From positions 1,664,501 through 1,728,500 of the forward strand of contig NC_054553.1 of NCBI RefSeq assembly GCF_017654505.1: a DNA stretch of 64,000 bases, given 5' to 3'. This document shows, in pieces, positions 1 through 11,283 of the stretch. The stretch comes from Polyodon spathula (taxonomy: Eukaryota > Chordata > Actinopteri > Acipenseriformes > Polyodontidae). Each line of letters opens with the position of its first letter. Within the stretch, counting starts at the first letter, position 1. The notes beneath the pieces are model-generated. The model was given only the letters and a program-made list of their open reading frames with translations, had not been told where the DNA came from and did no database searches. A program made the position numbers and the translations under genes.

Positions 1-2142
1 ACTATTTCTCACTGACAGGTATGTTGGGTTGTGTGTCTTAGCACAACACTGCTGAATAGTAAAAGGAGACAGAAGCTCATTAATCTTTATTTAGGGTTTT
101 TGTTTCCTATTGTCATCAATGTGAGCGATGGTCTCACTGGAGAAATGTATTGTTATGTTTTATTAAATTCCTTGCAATTGTGATTCGAGGGAATTACCAT
201 CTGGTAGGGTTGGGAAGGCTCTCTCATACAGAAAAGGTGCCTCATGATAAGGGGCATATTGCGATCAAAAACTGGTAAATAGTGCCTATTTACAACATAT
301 TGTACTACAACATTATTCAATGAAACATCTCCTTCCATTTTGCTTAAAGCTAGACAATCTTTTCTATATGTTCCACTGTCAACTGCCATGTGGCAGAGCC
401 CGGCAGTGGATTGTCCTGATTGGTGGATGAAAATTCTGAAGTTATAAATAATCGTTCGAGTTAATGTCTGTCATAGCGGTTTATGATTGATATGTTACTC
501 AAAAACCACACTTTTAATTGAAGTTCTCTATAAGTAAATGTTGCCACAAGGGTGAAAGAACAAAGGGTTTAACGGTTACCCTTCACTCCCTGGTCATTAT
601 AGGTTTATATACAGCATTACAATGTAGCACCTTGTATCGTTTCAAGCAAATTGCTAAGCTCTTGGGTGAGGTTTACAGTTTAATTGTCCCTTTGAGTAAT
701 TCTTATACCTCAGCCAGCTTAGTGTCTATACGCTTGATAAGACAACAATAGGGACATTAAAACCACAAGAAATTACTTTCTGCGACAGTCCTCAAGGTAA
801 TAAACGATCCTCTCTTTAAAACTTCACCTCAAGGCAATTTGGCTCGCATTGCCTTCCAACCCTTTTCCCACTTTTCTTTATTTAGCATCCTACAATTAGC
901 CCATCTTCTCTCATTTTCCCTGAGCACTATCTTATTTCAATGTCAAAGCTGATATTATAATAAGGGGCTTACTCACAAAAGAGATGGTACAAAAACCTTA
1001 GTAACCATGTGAGAATATACAGTGGCTGACTCAATCCCATGTAGGGAAAGTCTGTTTCAGTACATCAGCATGGCAGTTTTGTTTTTCACACCTAGCTGGA
1101 TATCTCTCTTGTGCTGATTTACATTTCAGAGTTCAGGTCCTTACATGTTTCTTTATCTTTCGATGCTAGAGGCAACAGACAGTGAACTTGCTTACAGCTT
1201 GTAGTCGTAGTTGGAATGCAATTTACTTGAACTATGAATGGGAAATTCAACTCTGGCCAAAAGTTTTGCACCACCTTGAGAGAGTGCCCAGCTAGTAGTA
1301 TTAACTGAAGACCTGGTGTGTGCTATTAAAACTAGATACCATGGATAAACTAGATCCTCTTCATATCATCATGTTCCTTCTGCATGTCATCTTTTCCCAC
1401 TAATATAAAATAATAGGTTTGACATCTTCTTTAAAGCTTTCATTTGGGTCTGTATCCAAATCAGTAATGTCCTGCAGTATGTTAATGCTTGTATTTATAA
1501 CTTGCACATGTCTTTGTTTGAGATTCAAGATCCCAAGGCTATTAGAAACAATTACCTCAGGATAAACTATTACCTCAGCTAAAAATAGACACTTGTTTTT
1601 AGACATCTTACAGTGCAGCACAAGGACATCATTAAGAGTGAAGAATCACCTCCTAGACAAAAAGGTATGACAGGTGATAATGCATTATCTTGTTTAATTA
1701 AAAAATACACAAGGACACTTTAGGGATACAGGCATTGACCTTTCCCCTAGCAATGCTGTAGCTTGATGCCGGTATCCACCATTAGCTACCAAACTTAGAT
1801 AAGGTTATTGAAATATTCTGGTAAAGCTTAGCAAAGTGAAGTATGCAGAATGATGAAAGCATAGTAAAGCTCCTAATACTATGTTAAAAACTTTTATAAT
1901 GCTGTACATCCCCTGAAGGCAAAACGAGGAGGACTAATCAAATGAAATAGTTTAGCTGTGCTACAATAACAGTACAGCTGATGGGATTTCACAGTATTTA
2001 AAGTCAAGCTAAATCAATTATACATTCACCTATACACAAACAGATATGCAAACCATAAAATAAATAATAACATTGTTTAAATATCTTACCAAATAAGGAA
2101 AGAACACACATGGGCATTCCTCAAGCATGCTGGTGTGCTGTG
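1..2142. other. Unique AT-rich DNA, no gene seen
   Basis: I see no coding region, RNA gene or recognisable mobile element here. Open frames are at most about 78 codons, lack any domain or family resemblance, and occur on both strands. The stretch is ordinary non-repetitive noncoding sequence. Confidence 0.7.
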
Positions 2143-2208
<66 letters not shown>

Positions 2209-2256
2209 TATTCTTGTACCAGTAGTGTTTTTTTATTTATTTATTTATTTATTTAT
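2143..2256. repeat. (TTA)n followed by (TTTA)n microsatellites
   Basis: An uninterrupted TTA/ATT triplet run of about 60 bp ends near 2205. After a short spacer it is followed by a TTTA tetranucleotide run at about 2229-2256. Both are simple repeats of the A/T-rich classes that recur through the window. Confidence 0.95.
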
Positions 2257-2520
2257 ATCTTCATCAAAGGCTGACTTTAGGGCTGTATTATTGAGTGGAT
2301 CATATTTTTAAACCCAAATATCTTGTAGGTGGAAACAGAAAGTCACACACCATTATTAGAAATACATTTATCATCATCAAAAAGTGAGGAAACAGCAGAG
2401 AGCAAATAGAATAAGAGATGATAACCTTCAAGGACTGAAGTGACAGCTCAGATATGAATTGCTCTATGCCTGAGTGCTTTCTCTCATTCCGTCCTGTGCT
2501 TAATGATTACACAAAATAAC

Positions 2521-2588
2521 CGGGGGGTTCCCGGAGATGCAATAACACAAAACAGCGGGGTTCACCTTAATGCAATAACACAAAACAG
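2521..2588. repeat. Two-copy tandem duplication, 33-35 bp unit
   Basis: Two adjacent imperfect units lie at 2521-2555 and 2556-2588. Each begins with a run of C/G (CGGGG) and ends with the same 19-base segment (ATGCAATAACACAAAACAG) at 2537-2555 and 2570-2588. The heads differ by small indels and substitutions. A related 12-base core (TGCAATAACACA) appears again at about 30347, just outside the hAT-type MITE. Function is unknown; it may be the edge of a decayed repeat. Confidence 0.85.
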
Positions 2589-2689
2589 ATTTCAAGAGCT
2601 TGTATGGACTGTGTTCCATTAACAGTGCTGTAAAGTAAAAGGTTATAAACTGACAACAAGACTGGTGTGGACTCCCAATGCAATGTTAA

Positions 2690-2691
<2 letters not shown>

Positions 2692-2778
<87 letters not shown>
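2692..2778. repeat. (CT)n microsatellite, 87 bp
   Basis: Uninterrupted CT dinucleotide run, polypurine (GA) on the minus strand. It creates artificial Leu-Ser or Arg-Glu open frames, which should not be read as genes. Perfect polypurine/polypyrimidine tracts of this length can form triplex DNA. Confidence 0.98.
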
Positions 2779-2781
<3 letters not shown>

Positions 2782-5525
2782 GGTGCTTTGCCTCTCCATG
2801 TAATATCCATTGAGAAAAACATGGTTTTGTTATCTTTTACGATTCCAACATCATCCATCTCAAACCTGTAATATTTCCATCGTGCACTGCGCACAGACTT
2901 TTGGGTTGTTCATTTTCTAGCTTCTCTGGAAGTAATTGAATCTGAAGCTGCTCTGCATTTAAATTCTGACTCATAGACGCTTCTAAAAGCAGTAAGTATG
3001 GTGTCATACCAAATGTTGCATTATTTTGAGATGTGTTTTGATGTCTAAAAAGTACATCTCGTTTATAATACTGAAAGTTCACTGCGATGAAAAAATGAAT
3101 AAAAGAGTAAGTAAACACATAGACAAAATTAAATGAAACTCTGACGCATGTGCATATCTCAAAATAAGGCAGAGTGCAATATTTGGAATGACACAGTCAA
3201 CGCTTTACGGACAGTCAATTGTGTTAAAACCTAATGCAGCCCGCAGATACCATTTGGTACCTAAATGGTGCACCATATATTTTCAACATATAAAATAAAT
3301 ATATGGATTATTGACTAAAATATATTTTAAATATATCCCGCATATTTAAAATATTTAAAAAAGGGGCCAATTTTTATACATAAAAAAAACATATATTAAA
3401 TATATATGTTTTTTCCATAAGGGCATGCTGGTATTTGCTATTTATACACAGTATAATGTACATTTACCCCTCCTCAAATACATGTAACTTTGTAGCTTCA
3501 GGCTTATTTTTCACTGATATCCATCCCTTTTTTTCCATTAAGCTTAAGATTAAGGGTGAATAAATCTCTATTTTGTTTTATCACTTTCCCGGCTGTGGAG
3601 AATGGCAGCTGCAGACAGTATCAGGCCAAAATGAAAAATGGATGAATTTAATATCATCTCAGGGCTGTCACCGTTGCTGTTTTACTGTCATTATTTCAAA
3701 GGGTATCATCAGCGGTGTCAGCAAACATTCAAAAATCAATGACATTATATTGCAGATGTTACTGTTTATCGCAGAACTAGATTACTGAGTTGACTTTCAA
3801 TCGAGTCTATTGTTCCACGACTGGACTGAAGGGCATTTTCAGTTCACCTGAATTTACGAAGCCTAGAGAATGATCCCATCATGTATAGGAATAAACACTT
3901 CTGCTGGTGATCAAGTGTTTCCTTAAATGGATGAAGACGCTCGTCACAGCAATTGCCTTGCTAAAGAATTGTACTTGTAATCTTTCACCCGCAATACTGT
4001 AATTAATGTTAGGATCTAAATGTAGCACCCTTGAGGTCAAAAGGACATGACTGTGAGTCGGTCATCAAAATGCATTCCAATGTGTAGTTTCCGCTGTGCG
4101 GCAATGCTAGCTCACAACTGAAGAGTTATATGTTATTTATTGGGTGCATGCTCATGTTGGCAGCTCACTGGCTGAACTAGCTACCCAGACCTCTAGGTTC
4201 TTTTAAACCGACAGTAGGAGTAATAGGCTAGTGCAGAATTGACTGCTTGACACCTGCACAGGATTCTTCTGCCAAGTCGGACGACCTCGCTGAAATGGAA
4301 TGAATGTTACTGCACGTCTATGTCTCAATGTTCTGTTTTATTTTCTTTGTTTTTTTTTTTCATTCTTTTCAGGTCATGCCCTTTTAAACTGAATAAACGC
4401 TTCCTGCCTATAACGCTACAGTTTCATTTTTACCCTCACTTTACAACAAAGCAGCTCGCCCCTGTCAAGTTTTGTCACAAAAGGTAGCAAATAAACATGG
4501 TAGATGTGTTTGGGGGAAACCTAAGTACATCTGAGCATGTGAAGTAAAGATAATATGTTTTAATATATGATCATGATGAATATGAATACTCACATATACT
4601 CCAACGCAACAGATTCAGAGAAAATCCTATTCTAACTACAAGATGACCTATAATAGATGTAGAGTACACGCATCCAAGCAAATATCTCTGCCATGGTTTA
4701 TTTGACCATCAAATCTCCTGGATGCTTTTCCGCTACCCGCATGTGATTTTTCAAATGTATTCTTGCAGGCAAACCAGAAAGCTGAGTTTTCAGAAACGAC
4801 TGCTTTTTTATTTTAAACCTTGTCCTCAGCCAGTCAGCAGAGTCTGGGTTTTTGTGATAAACAGGACCGAGCAGGTAAGAGGCATTTAAGAAGTTCAGCT
4901 TCAGTAAAGTAGGAATCCATCATAAAAGCCTGTAGATTTGGATGAACTTCCAAAGTTAGAATATTACATGGTTTACTGTAAGTACTGGAAAGCTCTGATT
5001 AGCAGAGACTTTAAAAGATTGCTCCCACTGCCTGGAAGTATAAGAAACACAAAAAGTAGGATCTGTTTCCGTGTCTCTTCGGATTCCTTTTGTACTCAAT
5101 TTGTACTTAAAATGCAATTTGGGGCAGCCCAGTGACCCCGGGCCAGGAATATTCTCACTTATTTTACAGCTCGCTCAAATGGGTCTTTGCAAAGAGGTAA
5201 TGCCCTCTGTGGCAGATATTGATACTATGATGAATACAGCATGCGTTTGCTTGGTTTACTTTTAACTGACTTCAAAGTAAATCAGTCAAACAGAAAAGTC
5301 TAAAAGTCAGCAGAACAATCAGTGGATACTTCATTTTTTAAGTAACAAGAAATAGCTAAAGTAGTGCGAAAAAGACTTGTTTTATTTAATAAGGTCAGAA
5401 GAAACTGAAGACAGAAAAGACATCTAGCAGATTACCATTTCATTTATTTGGCTTCTTTAGTGATAATTGACATTGTGTGTCTCTAATTATGGTGTATTTA
5501 TATAGTAGTTATCAAGTAAATACAT
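2779..5525. other. Unique noncoding DNA with one AT palindrome
   Basis: No gene is recognised. At about 3384-3414 an AT-rich palindrome (arms AAAAAACATATAT and its complement, separated by a few bases) sits in a longer TATATTTAAA-rich stretch (3260-3430). It is probably an old repeat remnant or a cruciform-prone sequence. The rest is unremarkable single-copy sequence with short, unsupported open frames. Confidence 0.6.
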
Positions 5526-5650
5526 GTGTACTTACACATCATTACAATGTTATTATGCATAGTTACAATGTACTTAACATGGAAATCTTTTCACATGATA
5601 TATGTAAGTACACAGTTGTATCAGCAAAGGGTTAGGGGGTTAGGGTTAGG
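5526..5650. mobile_element. Candidate MITE remnant with telomere-like motif
   Basis: An 11-base perfect inverted pair (GTGTACTTACA at 5526-5536 and its complement at 5603-5613) encloses a segment rich in TTACAATGT-type words. It is followed at once by a short TTAGGG-like tract (5629-5650) with one expanded G run. The organisation resembles the fold-back element at 27223-27402. No target-site duplication was identified, so the boundaries and class are inferred. Confidence 0.4.
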
Positions 5651-5979
5651 ATTCTAAGTTAGGGAAAGGCTTACATCGTGCAGCCTCTTAGGATGTTGCA
5701 AAATAATGCATGGCTTAGCTGGCATATCATTGGAAAGATCCACAGGGAGGTTGGTTCAAGTACCACATGAGGCACAAGAGTTAATCACTCACATTCAAAT
5801 ATATAGTTTAATTTATCTTTTTTACCTAGAAGGTTTGGCTTTTAATCCAGTTCAAGTCACAAATGAAACCAAGTTGAACCAAGTTGAAGAAAGGTCATTG
5901 AACAAAGTATTTGAAACTATTTTAAAATAGAAGGAAGAGGTCAGTACATCGAAGAGAATAGCACATTTTTCTAATGATT

Positions 5980-6220
5980 TAGCTGTGTTCAAATCCAGCC
6001 CCTTCCATTTTTGGTCAGGCAGTTTTGCCTTCTCCGATTTGAGGGGGGAGCATACCACAGTCTGCCAAACTCCTCCTACGCAAGGCACCAACCTTGGTCC
6101 TCCAGGCAGCCAAGGAGGGCTTGAGATGCATAGGGGTTCTGGAAGAACCTGTTCTCCAATTTTTTTTTTTTTTTCCTGAAGTTCCCCTCTGGGTCACAAC
6201 GGGGTGCTATCCCACTGCTG
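5980..6220. other. GC-richer block with poly(T), unclassified
   Basis: This block is clearly richer in G+C than its surroundings and contains a 15-base T run at about 6160-6175. Read on the minus strand, it would be a GC-rich body with the A run at its upstream side. That composition suggests an old retroposed sequence, but I cannot assign a family and see no tRNA-type promoter boxes. Confidence 0.3.
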
Positions 6221-6379
6221 ACACAAGTGTGAAAGGGTAGCATCGCTGGCAAGGCTGGTTACTGGCAGGAGGGAGACTAAGACAGGCAACTGCATTTAAA
6301 GCACTGTTTGCACACAAAAGACTCCAACAACAAACAAAGGATTTGTCCTCCCTGTATATACATGTGGCCATTCCCCAAT

Positions 6380-6600
6380 TACTCCTTAATTACCTAAATA
6401 GGGAACGGTCACATTCCACACAAGTATTGTTGGCAGGGATAGATTTAACCCCATCCCTACCAAACTTACAGTAAGAGATAGCACTGTATTTGCACGACCA
6501 CACTCTATTTACCAGTACAGGTGTGGCTTTCACCCTGCCACAGTACCGACAGTACATTTCAGTGATTTCAATGGCTGCTGTGCTTGTCATTGCCTTCCCT
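6380..6600. mobile_element. Diverged dispersed repeat, copy 1 (mate at 21.3 kb)
   Basis: This segment shares a core of about 35 bases with 21294-21331, including an inverted pair TTGGCAGGGA...TCCCTACCAAA (6430-6464) around GATTTAACCCCA. Further short blocks also match in order: CACATTC upstream, and TATTTAC-AGTACAGG and CCCTGCCA downstream. The spacing differs between copies, so these are old members of one family rather than a recent duplication. From memory, similar blocks occur in sturgeon-type LTR or non-autonomous elements, but the class is unproven. The small cysteine-rich open frame on the minus strand here (6390-6635) is a by-product of the repeat. Confidence 0.55.
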
Positions 6601-6664
6601 TTATATAATTCGTACAGTGGAATCGGCTGCAGCAATTTAACTGAGGGAGGTCTTCAGGCTGATT

Positions 6665-6919
6665 TCAAATTGAAAGGGGTTGACTGGGAGTGGTCCTAAT
6701 GGTGAGCCACAGGGAGTCTGCTGTATCAGAGTCTGGGGGAGTTCATGGAGATTCGTGAGCCTGCTGAGTTATATTGTGCTTTACCATTGTCATTGCCTGT
6801 CAGACACATAAAAGAGATGATATAAAGTATGTTCTCTCTGGAGAATCTTCCTTGCACCATTTACAACACACAGTTCCTCTGGAGGTGAAATGGGTTATAA
6901 ACCAGGAACCCTGCAGAAC
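6665..6919. other. Noncoding spacer, nothing identified
   Basis: I see no repeat family, gene or RNA in this spacer between the dispersed repeat and the (TAA)n tract. Confidence 0.6.

Positions 6920-6985
<66 letters not shown>
6920..6985. repeat. (TAA)n microsatellite
   Basis: Perfect TAA triplet run of about 66 bp. It immediately precedes a 165-bp segment that is itself followed by a second (TAA)n tract. Confidence 0.97.
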
Positions 6986-6987
6986 TG

Positions 6988-7151
6988 TACAAAACTATAA
7001 ATATACTGAGAAACCAGAAAAAGAACCTCCCCCATGAGAAACAAGATTTTTTAGTTTGAAAAATTAACTTTTCTGTGTTATTTTTGTAATTTTATTGTTT
7101 ATTTATTTTACAATAATATAATGGTACTGATTTTATAATTCAAATAGATAT

Positions 7152-7152
<1 letters not shown>
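6988..7152. mobile_element. Dispersed repeat ending in (TAA)n, copy 1
   Basis: This segment aligns end to end with 11062-11231. Both start TACAAAACTATAAATATACT, share GAGAAACCAGAAA and AGTTTGAAAAATT, then run through TCTGTGTTATTTTTGTAATT and ACAATAATATAATGGTACTG, and finish GATATGTAATAATAA into a (TAA)n tail. Differences are scattered substitutions and one C-run length change; I estimate roughly 90% identity. An AT-rich 3' part running into a TAA tail suggests a retroposon whose microsatellite tail was copied with it. No promoter boxes or coding capacity are visible, so the class is unknown. Confidence 0.75.

Positions 7153-7216
<64 letters not shown>
7153..7216. repeat. (TAA)n tail/microsatellite
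   Basis: Perfect TAA run of about 64 bp, directly downstream of the dispersed repeat at 6988-7152, in the same position as the TAA run at 11232-11282. Confidence 0.97.
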
Positions 7217-8074
7217 CACATGTTATTAGATCACTGGTGTGGAACTAGAACTTCAGATTTTACAGAAGATTTGTATCAAGCATTGTGTCGGTGATACATC
7301 AGTACTACAGTATGTAATAATCCAGTTTATTGGCTTCCTTGTTTTTTTTTTTTTTTTAACAAGCTCAAACTAAATATCATTACTACCCAGTCTACATCCT
7401 CACTTGTGCTGCTGCATAGCACCAATCTAAAAGACGACAGGCTCAAAAGTGTTTTAAAGCCTTCTCATTCAAATTGAACGGTTTCCAACTCTTCCCTCAA
7501 GCAAGCTGTCTCCTTTTTCTGATATAAGCTATATTTAATAAAACAATTGGGAGCTCCAGTATATAAGTTATTTATTATGTTGTATATTTAGGTCAGACTC
7601 TCTTGTCGGGCTTGAATTTCTCTATTAATTACCTCAGGAAAAACAGTTCACTGCCACAGCCGCCAGAGTGGCACCAGCAGAGCCTCTCTGATCAGCAGCA
7701 TGGCTTCAGACCTCAAGCTCCATCTAATGAGGTGGTTTGTTTACTAATGAATACCTCTGTTCTAATTCAGTCCTGTGAAGTTATGAAACAATGAAACTTG
7801 GCTGCAGAATCTCTGGTGCTGCAGAATCCATGAATAAAAATCCCAGACACAGATTTACTCCATTTTACAATGTTTTTTACCTTGGTATTTCTTGATTCTA
7901 GTCTTGGTTAATCTTAATTATTATAATACACATTGTTATCACTTTTAAATGATACAGTGCCTGGGGTACATTATTTTGTCAACACTTACTATAAATGAAA
8001 TGCTTTTAATTGAATCATTAATGTGTTTTCTTATCTATGTATATATTTTCTCATTTCAGTACATTTTATTTTAT
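7217..8074. other. Noncoding spacer, nothing firm identified
   Basis: No gene is seen. The last part (from about 8030) may belong to the body of the element whose 3' tail begins at 8075, but I cannot mark its 5' boundary. Confidence 0.5.
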
Positions 8075-8138
8075 GTAAAGCGCTCTGAGACGCCTTTATT
8101 GATGGGAAGTGCACTATATAAATAAAGATTGGTTGATA
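8075..8138 (+). mobile_element. L2-type LINE/SINE 3' tail
   Basis: The sequence GTAAAGCGCTCTGAGACGCC, followed by a short spacer, GCACTATATAAATAAAG and ATTGGTTGA, matches the well-known 3' tail of L2-clade LINEs and of the SINEs that borrow this tail in fishes: GTAAAGCGC, a GAGACGC block, then CTATATAAATAAA and short ATTG repeats. Only the tail is recognised. The body upstream is too diverged or too truncated to identify. 5' truncation is usual for such insertions, and the plus orientation follows from the tail. Confidence 0.75.
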
Positions 8139-8187
8139 GTCTTCAATCTCTAACAAATTTAACCCAGGGCAATACATATATTATAAT

Positions 8188-8188
<1 letters not shown>

Positions 8189-8252
<64 letters not shown>

Positions 8253-8256
8253 TAAA
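8189..8256. repeat. (TAA)n microsatellite
   Basis: Perfect AAT/TAA run of about 65 bp, ending in a single AAC variant. It lies about 50 bp beyond the L2-type tail. Confidence 0.97.
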
Positions 8257-8690
8257 GGATGCATGCAATAGAAGACATTCACACAATTGAAGACTGTTGA
8301 AGCATTGTCTACAATACTAGTATTTTTTTTTTATCACTGCTGTGTCTTACGGAAGTGTTTAAAACTGTGGATAAAAACAAAACAGAAGTTCCATATTGGA
8401 ATAAAACAGGTACAGTCTTTCTTTAATTGCCAATAAAGAGCAATGATACCGTTGTTCTTTTAAAGCATAGTGTTGAGTCTCTTCACCTGAATGCTTTCCA
8501 ATGTTAAACAGGTTTACATTTTGAAAGATGTTGTGGGATCCAGTAATTCACAATAACTAGCCTGGTTTTGCTACAAGTGATGGGATAAGATCACTGCCAA
8601 TTACATTATTCTGACTTAACCGACGCTTCACACCTCTGTCCATTGCTGATTTTACATCAGTTTAGTCTGGCTCAGAGCAGAACGGCACAG
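8257..8690. other. Noncoding spacer, nothing identified
   Basis: No gene, RNA or mobile element was recognised between the two triplet arrays. Confidence 0.6.
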
Positions 8691-8691
8691 A

Positions 8692-8755
8692 TACTACTAC
8701 TCTGACTACGACTACTGCTACCACTACTATCACTAACAACAACAGCAACAACAAC

Positions 8756-8791
<36 letters not shown>

Positions 8792-8817
8792 TAATAATAA
8801 ATAATAATAATAATAAT
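8692..8817. repeat. Graded triplet array ACT/ACG to AAC to AAT
   Basis: The tract starts with mixed ACT-type triplets (ACTACTACTCTGACTACGAC), passes into AAC/CAA triplets with one CAG, then into AAT triplets, and ends with AATA interruptions. The steady change in unit along one array suggests successive expansion of mutated triplets from one side. Confidence 0.9.
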
Positions 8818-10345
8818 TAAAAAAAAACACTTACATTTATCCAGAACGTTAATTTTGACTGTTTTCCAATATTGCTGCGAACAATCAAATCAAATCAAAT
8901 CTAATAAATAATTAGTGCTGTTAGAAAGTGCCTATCCTGTCCTCTTTGGGTGATGTCACACATGAGCCGTCAGAGGATATAGCATTTGTTATTCTTGGGT
9001 TTCAATGTTTCTACATCCTGCTTCGTGCACCGTCCACATTTCCCGCCGCTCAGCATGTGCCAACATGACAAGCAGAAGGAGCATTTTGTAAATGACTTCA
9101 TGGTTTAATGTGAACATCATCTCCTTTTTGATTGCAGTATGAAATATCGTCCACAAACACACACACACACACACACGGCGTACAACTGCCTGCGACCACA
9201 GCACAACCAGCAAAGCCAGCAAACTGTGGTCACTGTTTCCCATTGCAACTCCTGAAAGAAAAAGCATTGCAGCACTTAGCATTGCATTCGTTATGAAACA
9301 AGTTCTATGTGTTCTGACACCAGACCAATCTTCTGCACAAGGTTAAAAAAAAAATCCCATCCACAAAAAGTACCTGGCAGTCAGGAGTATAGCGTGGAGG
9401 GTGCCTTTCTTCCAAGCACTGAAATAAGAGGAAAGGAATAAAAGCTCTTTGTAAGGAGCTACTGTGCTCTCTACAGGTTTTAATCAATTCCCAGCATTTC
9501 TTTTCAGAACAGCCAAGAATCACATGTGAGATGATGTGATAGAGCTGCGATCATAGCACATCCGCAGACGCAGGGAGAAGTGTTCAAAAAGAATAAGGTA
9601 ATGCACTAACTTTCTCTTATATTAAGTGCTTTTTACACCCTTAACTAATGTGCTCTATTTTATTTTTTTAAACAGTGCTTGAATTGTTTTTAATTACCTG
9701 ACAAAAGTGTTTACTTGCACACTAGTTTTCTTATTATTAGCAGTAGAACTATTAATATACATCTGATTTTATCTTCTGCATCTCATCTACCAGATATATG
9801 TGGAGCTGGAGGGGGATTTGCTTAAGCAAATAAATGAATGTGAATTCCATTAACAGATGTTAATGATAGTAATTGTCTAGAACACAACTCAACATTTCAT
9901 GAATTCATGTCATGGATTAGTTATGTTGTAAATATGCTACCCATTGCTTATTTAATGTTTATTTCATGTATGTTGGCATGTGTTGAATATATAAAGCAGA
10001 ACACTGTCTTTAACCAGCAGATTGAAAACTACTGCAATTATCTAGCAATTACTCAGGTGTCAATGAACCTCTACTGACATAAGTACCTTTATAATACTGA
10101 TAACTGGAATACCTTTCATTTATTTGTACAGCTGTTTAATGGAGTGTCATTTGAAAAGCTAACAGACTTATTGCAGGTAATGCCTTTGTATTTAAATGCT
10201 AATTGAAATAATATAACATAATTGTAACAAAATGATACAGACAGAGTCATATTCACAAAGCATTTCCCACCATGCTGAGTTAGCACAATTGTTCTTGTAA
10301 ACTGAAAACCGAACTGTGAGAAACTGAGCCACATGTATAACATGG
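8818..10345. other. Unique AT-rich DNA with a short (AC)n
   Basis: No gene is supported. A short (AC)n run lies at about 9158-9176. The minus-strand frames that cross this region (8989-9282, 9305-9523) have no family features. The rest is single-copy noncoding sequence. Confidence 0.6.
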
Positions 10346-10399
10346 AGGGGTTAGGGTTAGGGTTAGGGTTGGCATTAGGGTTAGGGTTAGGGTTGGGGG
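10346..10399 (+). repeat. Interstitial telomeric repeat (TTAGGG)n
   Basis: About four perfect TTAGGG units are followed by a variant (TTGGCA) and then three more TTAGGG units, ending in a GGTTGGGGG run. TTAGGG is the vertebrate telomere repeat. Short internal tracts usually arise from double-strand-break repair or from transposons carrying the motif. The G-rich strand could form a G-quadruplex. This is the longest of the telomere-like tracts in the window. Confidence 0.93.
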
Positions 10400-10620
10400 A
10401 TGGTGGGGTGGAGGAAGGGTCCTGAATGGAGCCCCTGAGTTATAGTGGAAGCTTTTTAACATCAACGGTTTGCTTTTTTTTAGAACACAATAGAGCAATG
10501 CACACTAGTAAATGCTTTGTGAATTTGGCCCCCGGTGTTTTATGAAAATAAAAATAAAAAAAAAACAAACAACTTGAATACAATTATCAATAGGTTAATA
10601 CAATAACTCAATCGACTGAG

Positions 10621-11061
<441 letters not shown>

Positions 11062-11230
11062 TACAAAACTATAAATATACTGAGAAACCAGAAAGGAACC
11101 CCCCCCCCCCAAGATAAACAAGATCATTTTTAGTTTGAAAAATTCATTTTTCTGTGTTATTTTTGTAATTTTATTGTTCATTTATTTTACAATAATATAA
11201 TGGTACTGATTTTAAAATTCAAATTGATAT

Positions 11231-11231
<1 letters not shown>
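11062..11231. mobile_element. Dispersed repeat ending in (TAA)n, copy 2
   Basis: Homolog of 6988-7152 in the same orientation, about 4.1 kb away. It carries a ten-base C run (11101-11110) where the first copy has CTCCCCC. Unlike the first copy it has no (TAA)n at its 5' side, so the 3' TAA tract belongs to the element and the 5' one does not have to. The start of homology falls at TACAAAACT in both copies, which gives a provisional 5' boundary. Confidence 0.75.

Positions 11232-11282
<51 letters not shown>
11232..11282. repeat. (TAA)n tail
   Basis: Perfect TAA run of about 50 bp at the 3' end of the dispersed repeat copy 2. Confidence 0.96.

Positions 11283-11283
<1 letters not shown>

Noticed and set aside
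6390..6635. Cysteine-rich minus-strand frame resembling a zinc-ribbon
   Set aside because: It lies across the dispersed repeat that recurs at 21.3 kb, the cysteine spacing does not form a clear motif, and the second copy does not keep the frame.
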